Shown here: in pieces, positions 21,829-33,476 of the stretch
Layout of the letters: each line of letters opens with the position of its first letter
Numbering within the stretch: position 1 is the first letter of the stretch
NCBI GenBank assembly: GCA_026826555.1
Contig: JAKSZT010033882.1
Span: 1-64,000 of the forward strand
Direction: 5' to 3'
DNA from: Tolypeutes matacus
Taxonomy: Eukaryota; Chordata; Mammalia; Cingulata; Chlamyphoridae
DNA length: 64,000 nt
The notes under the pieces: model-generated
Database searches by the model: none
What the model was told of the DNA's origin: nothing
What the model saw: only the letters and a program-made list of their open reading frames with translations
Position numbers and translations under genes: made by a program

Positions 21829-21838
21829 NNNNNNNNNN
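21829..21838. other. Assembly gap (10 N)
   Basis: Ten N at the exact junction of the two tandem copies, after a short C-run. The fixed, short N count looks like a gap of unknown size, so the number of repeat units and the true boundary are not established here. Confidence 0.99.
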
Positions 21839-24800
21839 TTGAAAGGAAATTTCATACCTACCTTTATTTAGTGATTGAAATATGCTCTCTTACATGAGAA
21901 TTCATAATTAGATGATGCCTGAAAGTCCCTAACATCTTAGGGATGAGATAATTCTTGAGTATATTTCCCTTTTCTGCTTAACTTGGATCTCTTCTAAGCA
22001 GCCTTTTAAGAACATACTTAACCTCTGTTTCTCAAAGTGTAGACCAAAGGATTAAGGGATGGTGTCACTACAGTGTAGAAGAGAGTGAGGAATTTATTGT
22101 GGTTCTGTGTGTACTTGCTCTTGGGCTGGATGTAGACAGAAATTAGAGCCCCAAAGAACAACACCACATTGATCAGGTGGGACCAACATGTCTCAAATGC
22201 TCTCCACTTGCCTTCAGCAGTTTTTATCCTCAGGACACTTTTAACAATGCAGCCATAGGAGGTTAGAATAAGCCCTAGGGGTGCAACCACTTAGAGAACA
22301 CAAGCTATGGTGAGCTCATTTTACAGGAAGGTTGTATCCACACAGGCAAGTTTCATTAGGGCAGGCTCCTTACACATGAAGCCTTCCACCCTGTGGTGGC
22401 TGCAGAGAGGTAGTTGGAAAACAAGAACTGTCTGCACCATGGACCCCACAAATCCACTGTCCCAGGCCACAGCTGCTAGCTGCTGAAGAAGCTTTGGGTG
22501 CATCGTTGCACCATAGTGGAAGGGCCGGCACATGGCATTGAAGTGGTCATAGGCCATCTCAGTTAGGAGGACACATTCCATGGAGCCCAGCACCAAAGCT
22601 ATGTACAGCTGGATCACCAACCAGTGTAGCTAATGTTCTTTTCAGGGCCCTTGAGTTTCCAAAGCATCTGTGGGATGATATTTTATTTTTTTCCATAACA
22701 TAATAAAGAAAACCCTACATTCCCAGAAGAATGACAGTTAGCTGCAGAAGATTTGGTAGCTTTAGTAAAAAGTTCAACTAAATTCACAGTTCAATGACAG
22801 GCAGTGGGTGAACCACGTGTGGGTACACTGTTAGCTCAAAATCTCTCCTGCAATCTCTTGGCTCAAATTACCTTCAGATGGGTGGTGTTCAGCTTGTTTA
22901 CTCAGCTCAGTTCTCTGTTAACATTCCTTCCCAGGCAACTTCTCATTGCTGCATTGGAGAAGGACCCTGGTCTCTGGAGGGAGAAGAACCACAGAAGCTT
23001 CTGCTTACATTTCCACAAGAATGCAGTCAATTGCAGACCACCTTCTGAACATGTACAAGCACTTGCATTCTTGCTGGAAAGGCATTTAAAATTCCAGGCC
23101 GTGATAATGTCCTTCAGTTCTATTCATGATGAACTTGAAAAACCTACATTACATCACGTATACTATTAAAATTGTCAATACCATCTTGACAGCTTCTTAA
23201 AAGTTTCATTTCAAAAACATATATTGCAAATTTTTTTGTTAGTTAATTTCCATGTGTTGTACATATGTGTGTATATATGCACATATCCGTGTTCACATGC
23301 ATGGAGTGAAACACAAATGCTGAGGATCTAAGAACTGATCTACAGACAGCTGAGAAAGAAGCAATGATAAGAAGGAAGTGAACTTTGATATCAAGGAAAA
23401 AGAAGAGAGAAAATCTCAAATTCATTAACCTTTGAGAGATCCTTAAACATTCATATCATAAAGCAATTAGGCAACATTGATATCACATTCAATTTTGAGC
23501 TTCATTATTTCCTTTTCAGTTTTTATTGCATAAAGGAGATAAATATATGTAAAAATTACATGCATTTAATTTGGATATAAAGATGCTCATATAGTGGAGT
23601 TGGATGTCCAAAAGCATCTGTTGAGGTACTTGGTTATACACAAGTCGAAAAATGCATATACATAGAAATACCTCCATCATGAAGATGCTCTTTCAAGCAT
23701 AGTGAGAACAGAGGGTAAAATTATTTGCCATGTCTGTTGGCCCTGTTTTTGTTTGCTGTCAGAGCAGTAGACTGGTTTAAATTGTTGAATGTGTAAAAAT
23801 TAAGCTTAGTTTAAAGAGGGTGGAATGACTAGAATTTTAAATTTTTGGAACAACCCTGAATTTCTTGGCCTAAGGCATATAAATTAACATCCCAGTAAAT
23901 AAAATTCTTCACCTGTAAATTAGTGAGACTAATACAATACAACTTGAAATGTTTTCTATCGTTGATCAAAGACAAACACAAATTTAAAAAGGTAGAATAT
24001 TTGACTTGAGATGCAAGGCCTAAAAACACCTATCTCAGGTGAGGTGAAGGTAATGCATATGAATGCATCACCTTCAGAAAACACCTATCTCAGGCTGGGT
24101 CTTCTAGAAAGCAGAGCCAGAAACAGGAATTTAAGCATTAATAATCTATTTGGGAGGTGTAATACCAGGTGCTGAAAGTGGGGTATAAATGGTAGAGTGA
24201 GACCCAAAATATATATATATCTCCCTGATATCTTAAGTATGCCGGTATATAAAGTATACAAGTTATGCTTTGAAAAAGAGTGTAGTTTTGTCCTAAAGTA
24301 AAATGATTGGTTTTCCCAGAATGAGAAGCAGGAATATATAGGACAAAAATAGATAAAAGAAAGGAATGGAAGGTTTATGGAAATGATTTTATTTAATGTG
24401 GTCAATGCTGACTAAAATTTAATAAGCTTAGTTATAACATTTTAACAGCTTTAATATCAAACAATATATTTACTCAAAATTAGAATTTTGTTTTCTCTCT
24501 GTTAAAATATTAAATTTATTCATCTTTTCTTAGTGAGAGGTTATAAAAATTTTTCTTAAACACCAGAGTATTCTCTCTAAATGACAAAGATTCTATGTCA
24601 TATCAGAATAATATTCTCCTTTATGTTTATAATAATTTTATCATCCAGTATTTTTTCTGAAAAAATGTCTTCTCCCTTTTAAAAGAAGTATTTTCTCACA
24701 ATAATATTAATTCTTATTTACTCTTTTATTATCACTTTGGTTAAATAGGGAACCAAATAATGCTTTATAGTAACCCATTTCCTTATTTCACATAATGTTC

Positions 24801-25545
24801 AAACCTGACAACTTTTGGTATTTTGCCTTCACAAAAGCAAACCTAAAGCTATCTTTTGAATTTCAAACAGTTTCAAAGGATTTCTTCTTTCACCTTGTAA
24901 AAAGAAAAGTGCTAGAAATAGTTAAGTTCATTTGGTATGCTATGAGTTACATGGGGAGTATTATAAAAATTAAAAGGGAATTTCTAAACTGTTGGTTGAA
25001 TTTTTATGGGTGAAAAGTTATTCATATAAGGATTTGTGATGGTGTAAAATTCCTTAAGATTTAAAAATGTTCTTACTGTCCATATAATGTCTGATACTTA
25101 TTTGCATATTAGACAACAGCATAATGTTTTTGGCCATAATTTCAGTTATTCTTAGAAGATATGTCACAGAAACAAACAAATTTCGTTGTCAGCTACGTTA
25201 GTTTAATCTGATGTTTCTCTGAAAGTTTTGCTGTCAGCTAAAGGTTAGAGTTTCCTTTTCAGCAAAAAGGAACTTTAAACAAGAAGCAAGGCAAGTTCAT
25301 AAATCATTATCTACCTGTCATTTTAACACAACTCTTGTAAGCATATAAAGGTGGAACAGGGTCAGTTGCCTCAGCTAACAGGGTACATTTAAACACCTTT
25401 AAATAGACTTTATACAGCTACATATTTTAACGAAATATGAATGTGTCCATGCTGTTATGTGTCTGTTTCCTGGATGGATAGATGGCTTTTCTTTCCCATA
25501 TGACTACTGTCTTCACTGTAGTTAAAAATTATTAGACTTCCCCAC
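21839..25545. repeat. 3.7-kb tandem duplication, copy B
   Basis: Collinear with copy A from its first base to about TTATTAGACTTCCCCACC near 25545; beyond that the A counterpart lies in the gap, so the unit may be longer. Copy-specific indels include a hairpin insertion at 24023-24077. Confidence 0.93.
21978..22690 (-). pseudogene. Olfactory receptor pseudogene, TM2/3 to C-terminus (copy B)
   Basis: Paralogue of the copy-A remnant. Minus strand: VIQLYIALVLGSMECVLL, MAYDHFNAMCRPFHYG (DRY box changed to DHF), KLLQQLAAVAW, GSMVQTVLVFQLPLCSHHRV and CKEPALMKLACVDT stay in one open frame (22321-22620), unlike copy A. The in-frame TAA ahead of TM5 (22291-22293) is shared. TM5-TM7 follow (LILTSYGCIVKSVL, GKWRAFETC, TPSLNPLVYTLRN), then a 2-base deletion near 22025 shifts the frame so the tail KRLLRRDPS (ending 21978) is out of register. 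No TM1-TM2 or start codon. The gene was already dead before duplication. Confidence 0.93.
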
Positions 25546-25699
25546 CTGGGGTATTCCTGCTAATCTCAGAAGGACTAAGGACAATAAAATTACTGAAATT
25601 GTAATCAAGGAACTTTGCAAAGTCAAAATCTAAGATCCACATTTTGAAAACCATAAATTATCCCCATTTGCACTTGTAACATGGAGACCGAGGAAAATA

Positions 25700-26290
25700 A
25701 ACTGGGATATTTAAGCCTTGCCTCATAAAAAGAAATGAGACAATAAGGTCATAAAAGCTATTGAGTCAAGCCCTCAATCTTAAGGTTCGCATTTATAAAA
25801 TTTATTCCTATAAAGATGAAGCTAAGCTTTATTATAATTAATGTCTAATAGTCACCCCTGAAAACTCTCTTGTTACTTAAATATAGTCTCTCTCTCTAAG
25901 CCAAACTCTTCACGTAAACTCATTACCTTCCCTCCTATGTGGGACATAACTCCATGGGATGAGTCTCCTTGGTTTTGAGGGATTAATACCAAATGTAGAT
26001 CAGCAATGCTTTTGGTGAAAATCTTAATCAAAAGTGGGAAATAGTAAATGAATAAACAAAATAGTAAATTTATGGCTAAGACATTTGAAATAAATTGGGA
26101 ATTCATTCGGGAGGCTACAATTATGCAGATGTCAGCCAGGTATCACAAACTGTCACAATATACTAAGATTAAGCAACAGTGTTCCTAAAAATTCTCGAAA
26201 CATTCTACCAATCTAAACAAGCAACATGGCTACATAGAATGAGCACCCCTTTAGTGGGCTCTATCTAGGAATCTATAAAAAAGGAATTTT
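25700..26290 (+). mobile_element. Old L1 3'UTR fragment
   Basis: Follows the second part of the L1 3'UTR seen at 43260-43720 and 28130-28640: AAGCCAAACTC, CATTACCTTCC, GTGGGACATAACTCC, GGGATGAGTCTCC, GAGGGATTAATACCAA, then GGGAAATAGTAAATG and TTTAGTGGGCTCTATCTAGG. Diverged, both ends ragged; no poly(A) end recognised. Confidence 0.7.
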
Positions 26291-26620
26291 TCCACTTTAA
26301 CATGATTATATTACCATGTTTTAATCAGGATTCTTCTACTTTGTTTTATATTAATTAATATAAACATATAATTTTCAATTTGGTTGTTAAATTCATTACT
26401 CAGAAACTTAAAGCATACTGATTGTGCCTATGCCGGGGAAGCCTTGAAACCCTGAGGTACCAGTCCCTCCAAGAACAACAACCAGGAACTCATGAGTGAC
26501 TTCAACTCCAAGCAAAGAATTTCCATTCTTCACATCCTAATCTATGCTCTTAAGCAGCATGAACCTGCCAGAGTGGTCACTGTCCTGAATCCCAGGAGAT
26601 TGAGGGGAACTCAAAGAGGG

Positions 26621-27130
26621 TGTTGAAATAGTGGAAACCTTCCCCCTTTCTCTACCTTTATCACAAATTGCTCTATCTCCCCTTTTCTGTATTTACCACA
26701 AAACTGCCTGATAGAGGTAGAAACAGGCCTCGACTGTCCTGTAAAATTTCCTCAGGCAAATCTTGCACATTCTGCCAATATAAACTAAAGTAACCTAGCA
26801 TCTTTCCTTTTAAATCTCCACCCTCTCATCATTCTAAAAGCATCATTTTCTCATCATGCAACATATGATCTGGCAATGTCCCCTCCTTCACACATTCCCT
26901 CCAGCCCGGGCTCTTACCTTCCTTCATCTCACACCACCCTCATGTTACATCATCCCATCTTCCTAAGACACCTCCACTGTGGTCCATTAAAAACACTCCC
27001 CCAACTTGCAGAGGCAGATTTGAGCATTTTCTTCTGTCTCTTTGCTAGCCGACCTTGCAATAAGTCTTTTCTTTTATCAAAACCAAAGTATCATGGTATA
27101 AACTACTGTGAACATAGTGCAGCAAGCCCA
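26621..27130 (+). mobile_element. Candidate retroviral LTR (class I-like)
   Basis: About 510 bases beginning TGTTGAAATAG directly after a purine-rich tract (AGGGGAACTCAAAGAGGG, 26603-26620) that could be a polypurine tract. It has the internal order of many ERV1 LTRs: a CT-rich middle, then TCTCTTTGCTAGCCGACCTT and GCAATAAGTC (a decayed AATAAA), ending near GCAAGCCCA at 27130. Some 200 bases upstream (about 26420-26620) could be a relic of the 3' end of an internal region, but no protein motif is recognisable. Ends, family and TSD are not established. Confidence 0.45.
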
Positions 27131-27189
27131 TTGCTCAATAACAAGCCTAGAGCAGCAAGATAGTGCACTTTTTTGAAATTAAAAATGTT

Positions 27190-29490
27190 ATTTTTAGCTC
27201 ATTCACTATTGGTGGGAATATATAATGGTTCAGTCAATGTGGAGGATGGTTTGGAAGTTCCTCAGAAAGCTAATTATAGAATTGCCATTTGATCCAGCAA
27301 TCCTATTTCTAAGAATACACTCAGAAGTATTGAAAGCAGGGACACAAAGAGATGTATGCTCACCAATGTTCATAGTAGTATTATTCATATTTGCCAAAAG
27401 TTGGAAGCAACCTAAGTATCCATCAACTTAAGAATGGATAAACAAAATGTGGTATAAACATACAATAAAATATTATTCTGCTGTAAGAACGAAAGAAGTA
27501 ATGACACAGAGAACAACATGGATGAACCTTGAGGATATTATGTTGAGTGTAGCAAGCCTCACTAAAGGACAAATGTTGCATGATCTCATTGATATGAACT
27601 AAGGATATTGAGCAGACTCACAGAGGTAGTCTGGAAGATAGATTACCAGGAAATGGAAAGGGAGTAGAGGGTGGTCAGCTGATGCTATGATAAGGTCAAT
27701 GGTGACGGTTTGGCAGTGGATGGAAGTGATGATTATGTAGCAATATGAGTGGTAGATGGTGCTGGAGTGTGAGTTTGAGGGGGTTTGAGATTGATAGACG
27801 TTTCAGCAGGTGAATGTGCAGTTCAGTGAACTCTGAAGAAGCTCAGAATTGTGGCTGAGAATACTATTTTGGGAGTGTTGTTTTGGGATCTCTGCCAGGG
27901 AAGTGTAATTGGTGCAGGGTGTTGGTGGCAGGGATTTGTGGGGACGGGTGCACCTGTGGCATGCCTTTATGGGATATGAATGTGTTCATATTATAATTGT
28001 GCTTTATCAGTGTGTGGGGACCCACACAGCAGCCAATAAAATATTAAACTCCCCATCCTGTGGAGTTCTGCTACTTTCTCAAATAGAGTGGCAAAAATCT
28101 CTGGAGTATATAAGCAGTGCTTAATGAAATAAACAGATCAATATGCCAAGCCTTTGATATCAGTGCTTATTCTTATGAACCTTATCCTTGTAAAATTGAA
28201 ACTTAGCCTAATAATAACTAATGCCTAAGAGTTACCTCTGAAACCCCTCCTTGTTACCCAAATGTGGCATCTCTCTCAGCCAATCTATGTAAATAAACTC
28301 ACTACTTTCCCCTGGCATGGGACATGACTCCCAGGGATGAGAATCCCTGGTACCAAGGGATTGATACCAAACACCAACCAGCGATGCATTTAGGAAAAGA
28401 CCTTGACCCAAAGGGGGAAACATTAAATAGCAAAGCATTTTCATGGCTAAGAGATTTAAACATGAACCAGGAGGTCATTCCAGAGGTTACACTTATGCAT
28501 TTCTCAGGCAGATCTCAATAAATGCCATTGTGAACAAACCTCACATGGACTCCAGAGACAACCAGACGCTAAAGGCAATGCACACAACTGCATGAAATCA
28601 ACACCCTATCAATGGGCTTTATTTTGGAATATATGATAATCTATCTCCCCAATATAGCAGTTAGAATCTTTTATAATTTTCCTACATATGGTGCTTATGC
28701 ACCTTTTATTTGACCCAATAACTTATCGCTATACCCATTATGTGTTTGTCTTAGAGATGTATGAGACCACTGTATGATGTTATACATGTTTATTTGTAAG
28801 TTCACAACTTTACTGTACACTTATTGTATATCATGTATGAATGATATGCTTCATTAAAAACATATATTAAAAATTTTTGATGATGGACAAGTTTCATCCT
28901 AAAAAACAAAGAGTATATCAAACTACAAGAAAGACAGTTTTTTTTAATCTACCCTAAAATATCTAAGCTCCCTCTTAATCTGAAGAAGTATGGACATAAT
29001 TCCAAATTCCTCAAGATTCAGGAATGAACAAATATAAGGGTGAGTGCAACCATAGACCAAAGTTGATTTATTGTTATTGTAGTTATTAGTGTGAGTTAAA
29101 TAAGAAATTTTGACACTGATATAAAGATAGTGGTTAACAGATATTCTGAGGAGAGGAGATGGGAAGAATACCTGGTTGAAGGGCATTTTTAGGGCATTGG
29201 AGTTTTCTGTTTGATACTGCAATGACAGACACGTGACGTTAAACATTTCTGAAAACCTATAAAACTACATTAACCATAATGCAAACTACAGAACTTGATT
29301 AACAGCAATGTTTAAATATTTGTTCATCAACAAATGTGCCATTCTAATGTAAGAGGGTATTAACAGGGAAAAGTAAGGTTGGGGGAGGGGGTGGATTATA
29401 TGGGAATCCCCTATTGATGAAATTTTCTTTGATATTACTTTTGTTAAATTGTATAGACTTTAAAATAAAGACAATTAAAAACTTTAAAAA
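27190..29490 (+). mobile_element. 5'-truncated old L1 (L1-D): ORF2 end plus long 3'UTR
   Basis: The plus strand encodes the ORF2 C-terminus (MVQSMWRMVWKFLRKL, ELPFDPAILFLRIHSE) at 27225-27431, followed by broken ORF2 end and a G-rich 3'UTR. The second part, from about 28030, matches the L1-C 3'UTR (GGCATGGGACATGACTCC, GGTACCAAGGGATTGATACC). It runs on to TGGGGGAGGGGGTGGATTAT, TATGGGAATCCCC and a decayed A-rich end near 29490. About 2 kb of 3'UTR, again unusually long. Confidence 0.8.
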
Positions 29491-30820
29491 AATGTTGTTT
29501 TCAAAGATTTTCTGCTTTATTATCCTATTTCCTAAACACTTTTAATTATTAGTATTGTTGTAGTTACTTCTCATTTTCTAAATAATTTTCTAAGTGGATA
29601 AATATAAAACCTCAATACAAATATTACAAGCTTCACAGTAATGCAGAAGCTGACAATATAGTTGAAAAATACAAATAGAGATTATTTTCTCCCATGTATA
29701 TCAACACAACATCACAATGGAAATATTGCATATGAAATTCAAAACTAAATAAAAGAATAATGGACAGTAGTCATGTGAAATTTATTTCAGAATTCAAGAG
29801 TGTTACAACAGATTAAAATTCCAAATGCTGAAAAGAGGAAGGTAGCATTCAGCAAAAAACAATGAAATTCAAAATCTGTTACTAATTTTTGAAAATGCTT
29901 TTTCAGATAAGAAGGAAAAGGGGGAATTTAACTAATAAATCAATCTTGTTTAGCTGAAAAAAATCTAGCATCATGTTTTTAGGATAACATTCTTCATAAT
30001 TATTACTATTTTTTTTTAATTTTTTACTTTATCAGTAAGGCTTTCCAGAGTAAGATTTGATGCTGTTGCCTTGAGTCAGAATTTCTTCTTCTCTGGGAAA
30101 TATAAATTTTGTTGCTAAGCTTTTCCAGTGATTGGATAAAAGCCACCACATTATTGAGAGCAACTCCCTGGAATCAACTGAATGCAGTTGCTAAATGTAT
30201 GATAAAATATCTTCACAGTGACATCTAGATTATTGTCCATACTATAGCCCATAATAGGTGAAATAAAGGACTACTCATTACATCTATTATTGCAATTTTT
30301 CAGTCATTGGATAACAATTCTGAAAAATGGATGTACCTGAGGTTTGTAAAAACAAATGAAATTAAACATTGAAAAAGTAACAGTAGTAAAAGCAGAATAG
30401 AATTTGAATGAATTAATGCAATTGATGGGTTTCTTTGGGATATGGCTCTGGGAGATATATCACTGAAATTAAAATTAACTTTGAAATACAAATATACATG
30501 TCTGGAATGATAAAATGTCATAAATCTGGCATTGGAAATCAATGAGGAAATGATCAATTATTTAGTAAGGTAAAAACTAGCTCACTAACAATTGTGGTAA
30601 TATTAGATCTCTGATTCATCAATTTAATTAAAATATGCCTGAGAAGATTTTTGTAAAGAATTCAGTGCAAAATATATATTGTAATAGGGGATGAGGAGAG
30701 AATATGGATGAATACTTGCATAAATTTGGAATTAGAAAAGTTTTTATAACACCAGTTAAAAGTAGATTGGCTTTTAATATTTTACCTAACAAATTATAAA
30801 TCAAATATAATCACAGAATA
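29491..30820. other. Unassigned AT-rich DNA
   Basis: About 1.3 kb without gene, RNA or named repeat. The 85-codon minus frame at 30300-30557 lacks any recognisable motif. Confidence 0.45.
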
Positions 30821-31383
30821 GGACATCCAGGAAAATGGCAAAGAAGTAGTTAGGCAATGACTGACCCTCTCAGAAGAATAGCGGAGAGAAAGCAGGTACC
30901 TATCTTAAGGAAGTGCTTTGTATATATATAGAATGGGAAGGTGCTGAGTCATATAGAAGGGTACTGGAAAGATAAAGAAGAAAACCGTGAATTTTTTTGT
31001 GGCTGGAAATGGCACGTAAACTCCACCCTCACAGCAAGTAGCCTTGGAGCCCTGGATCACTGCTTCCAAGGAAGTGAGAGGGAATGTTCCCTTGGAGGAA
31101 GTGGGTTCTGGCAGAGGGTGGAGAATGGTTTCTTTGTGGTGAGTTCAGACAGCTGAGCCCCCTTTGAATCTTAGAAGGGAGGCTAACCCAGCAGAGGAAG
31201 GGTAGGCGGGATCCACTCAGGCAGGCTGTAATGTCTAGCTGCCTGCCTGGGGAGAGAAATTAATTAGATTAGAGAGAAGACAGGGCATGAGTCTAATCAG
31301 CAGGACTCCAGCAAGCTATAGAAGTCTAAAAGCACCTTGGGGAAAGGGTACAGATAGATCTCTGAAGACCAATTAACCTAATG

Positions 31384-31456
31384 AGGAAATTTAGCTCCGT
31401 AGAAGAATTCCTGCCTTGCATATATGAAGCCCCTTGTTCGATTCCCAGGTCTTTTA
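31384..31456 (+). pseudogene. tRNA-Ala(TGC)-like sequence in L1-B 5' region
   Basis: 73 bases resembling tRNA-Ala: TTTAGCTCCGTAG (A-box region), an anticodon-loop segment CTTGCAT with TGC in register, GAAGCCCC, and GTTCGATTCCC (near-perfect B box/T arm). D-arm and acceptor pairing are poor, so it is not a functional tRNA. It could be an old tRNA-derived SINE head or part of the 5'UTR of this L1 lineage. No TSD recognised. Confidence 0.5.
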
Positions 31457-32412
31457 AGAGAGTGATCCAACTGGTTATCAGGCATCCAGCTGATAGTTTA
31501 TGACAGGGAACATGTAGACATTCTTTCTGTTTTAGTATTTCTTGGACCTGTTTTTTTTTTTTTTTTTGTGTTTTGTTTTGTCAAAGGTTCCTTTTTTCTT
31601 TTAAGTTTTAAAATTTTAATCACTAAAACCCAGGGCATCATCTTTGTAAGGCAAGCTGCAGGGTGACTGATTGATGAATGTCAGCAGCCTGAGAAACTCC
31701 TTATGGGCCTAAAGGGAAGGCTGTCTCATCTTGGTCGTTTTTTTTGTTGTTGTTGTTGCTGCTGCTGTTTTGCATCTTGTTTGTTGTGTTTCTATTTTCT
31801 TTGTTTTCTCCCGATTATTTTTCTTTCTGATTTTTTTCTACCTATGTCATTTCTTATATTTCCTTCATTTTTCTATCTTCTGTTTTCTGTTTTTTTTCCA
31901 TTCATTCCTCCTCTTTTTGTATGGTCTTCAATTTTTAAATTTTTATTTTACTTTCTCAATCTTTGCCCCCTCAATTTTCTTTCCTTATGTTTTTTACTGG
32001 CTTTTTTTTCTTCTCTTTTTTCTTTTCCTCTCTTTTCATCATTCTGGCCTTTTAATTCATTCTGTATATTTTCCCTATTTTTTTCTCTTTTCATTTTTTT
32101 CTATTCCACTTTTAAAATCTTCTGTACTTCTTATGATTTTTAATCATGTTAATTATTTACTTTCTTATAGCTAGTACAACTCCTCTTCTGCTTTTGTTAT
32201 TATTATTACTATTATTATTTATTATTTCTTATCTCTTTCCTTTCCACTGGCCCTAATTTTTTTTCAAGGGAGCATACACAATAGCATGGAAATAAGTTAA
32301 GAGGAATCTTGTGTCAAAGTAAAATCTTACAACACACAAAAATGACAACAAAATAAAGCACTAAAGTAGAAAGAGAAGCTAGCCAACAGAATAAAACCAG
32401 TAAGATAAACAG

Positions 32413-33412
32413 ATGCTTAGACACCCGCAAAAATTACAACCCATAGTAAGAAACAGAAAGACATGGCCCAGGTTAATGAACAAACAAATAAAAAAACAAG
32501 GAGAGATGCAGAACATTGAAAAACTAATCAACAATGTCCAAACAAATATCAAGAATCAACTTAATGAAGTGGAGGAAGAGAGTAAGGATATTAAGAAGAT
32601 GGTGGGAGAACATACTGAAGAAATTGTAAACATACGTAAAAAGATATCAGATATGATGGTGATGAATGGCACAATGCAAGAAATAAAAAATACACTGGAA
32701 GCATATAACAGCAGATTTGAAAAATCAGAGGAACGAATCATTGATGTGGAAGACAACACATCTGAAACCAGAAAGATAGTAGAACAGATAGATAAAATGA
32801 TAGAAAAAACAAGCAGGGAATTAAAGGCTTGAATGACAAAACAAAACACACAAACATACACATTATATGCATCTTAGAGGGAGAACAGGAGGGAAAGAGG
32901 GCAGTAGGAGTGTTGGAGAAAATAATGGCTGAATATGTCCAATCTTTATTGAGAGACATGGACGTACATGCCGAGGAATCACAACACACCCAAAACAGTA
33001 TAAATCCTTACAGGCCTACCCCAAGACATATACTTGTCAAATTGGCCAACACTCAAGACAAAGAGAGAAAACTGAAAGCAGCAAGTGAAAAGAGATCCAT
33101 CACGCACAAGGAAAACTTGATAAGATTAAGTGCTGAATACTCATCTTAAGCCATGGAGGCAAGAAGGCAGTGGAATGACATAGCTAAGGCGCTAAAAGAA
33201 AAACAAAAACTACAAGAGCAACAAAAAACTTCCAGCCAAGAATTCTCTATCCAGCAAACTTGTATATAAAAATGAGAGAGAGTTCAAAATATTCACATAT
33301 AAACAGAAATTAAGAGAGTTTGTCAATAAGAAACCTGCCCTTAAGAAAGCTACAGGGAGTTCTGCAGTTGAAAGGGAAAAAAACAAGATAGAGAGTTGGA
33401 GCAGAATGTTAG
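32413..33412 (+). pseudogene. L1-B ORF1 (decayed)
   Basis: Aligns with ORF1 of L1-C and L1-0. The open first part (32413-32832) is the coiled coil (NQLNEVEEESKDIKKMV, EIVNIRKKISDMM, RFEKSEERIIDVEDN). After a frame break near 32830 the second open part has ICILEGEQEGKR, NPYRPTPRHILVKLAN and KLKAASEKRSITHK. It ends with a TAG at 33410-33412. At least two frameshifts or stops, so no ORF1p. Confidence 0.85.
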
Positions 33413-33476
33413 AATAATTAAAATGATAAAAGAGGAATTAAAAAAAAGATATGATATCTATAAACCTAAAGAAATT

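Noticed and set aside
31703..32174. Two overlapping frames rich in Phe/Leu/Ser resembling membrane proteins
   Set aside because: T-rich low-complexity part of the L1-B 5' region with (GTT)n and (GCT)n runs; translation of T-rich DNA gives this composition by default.
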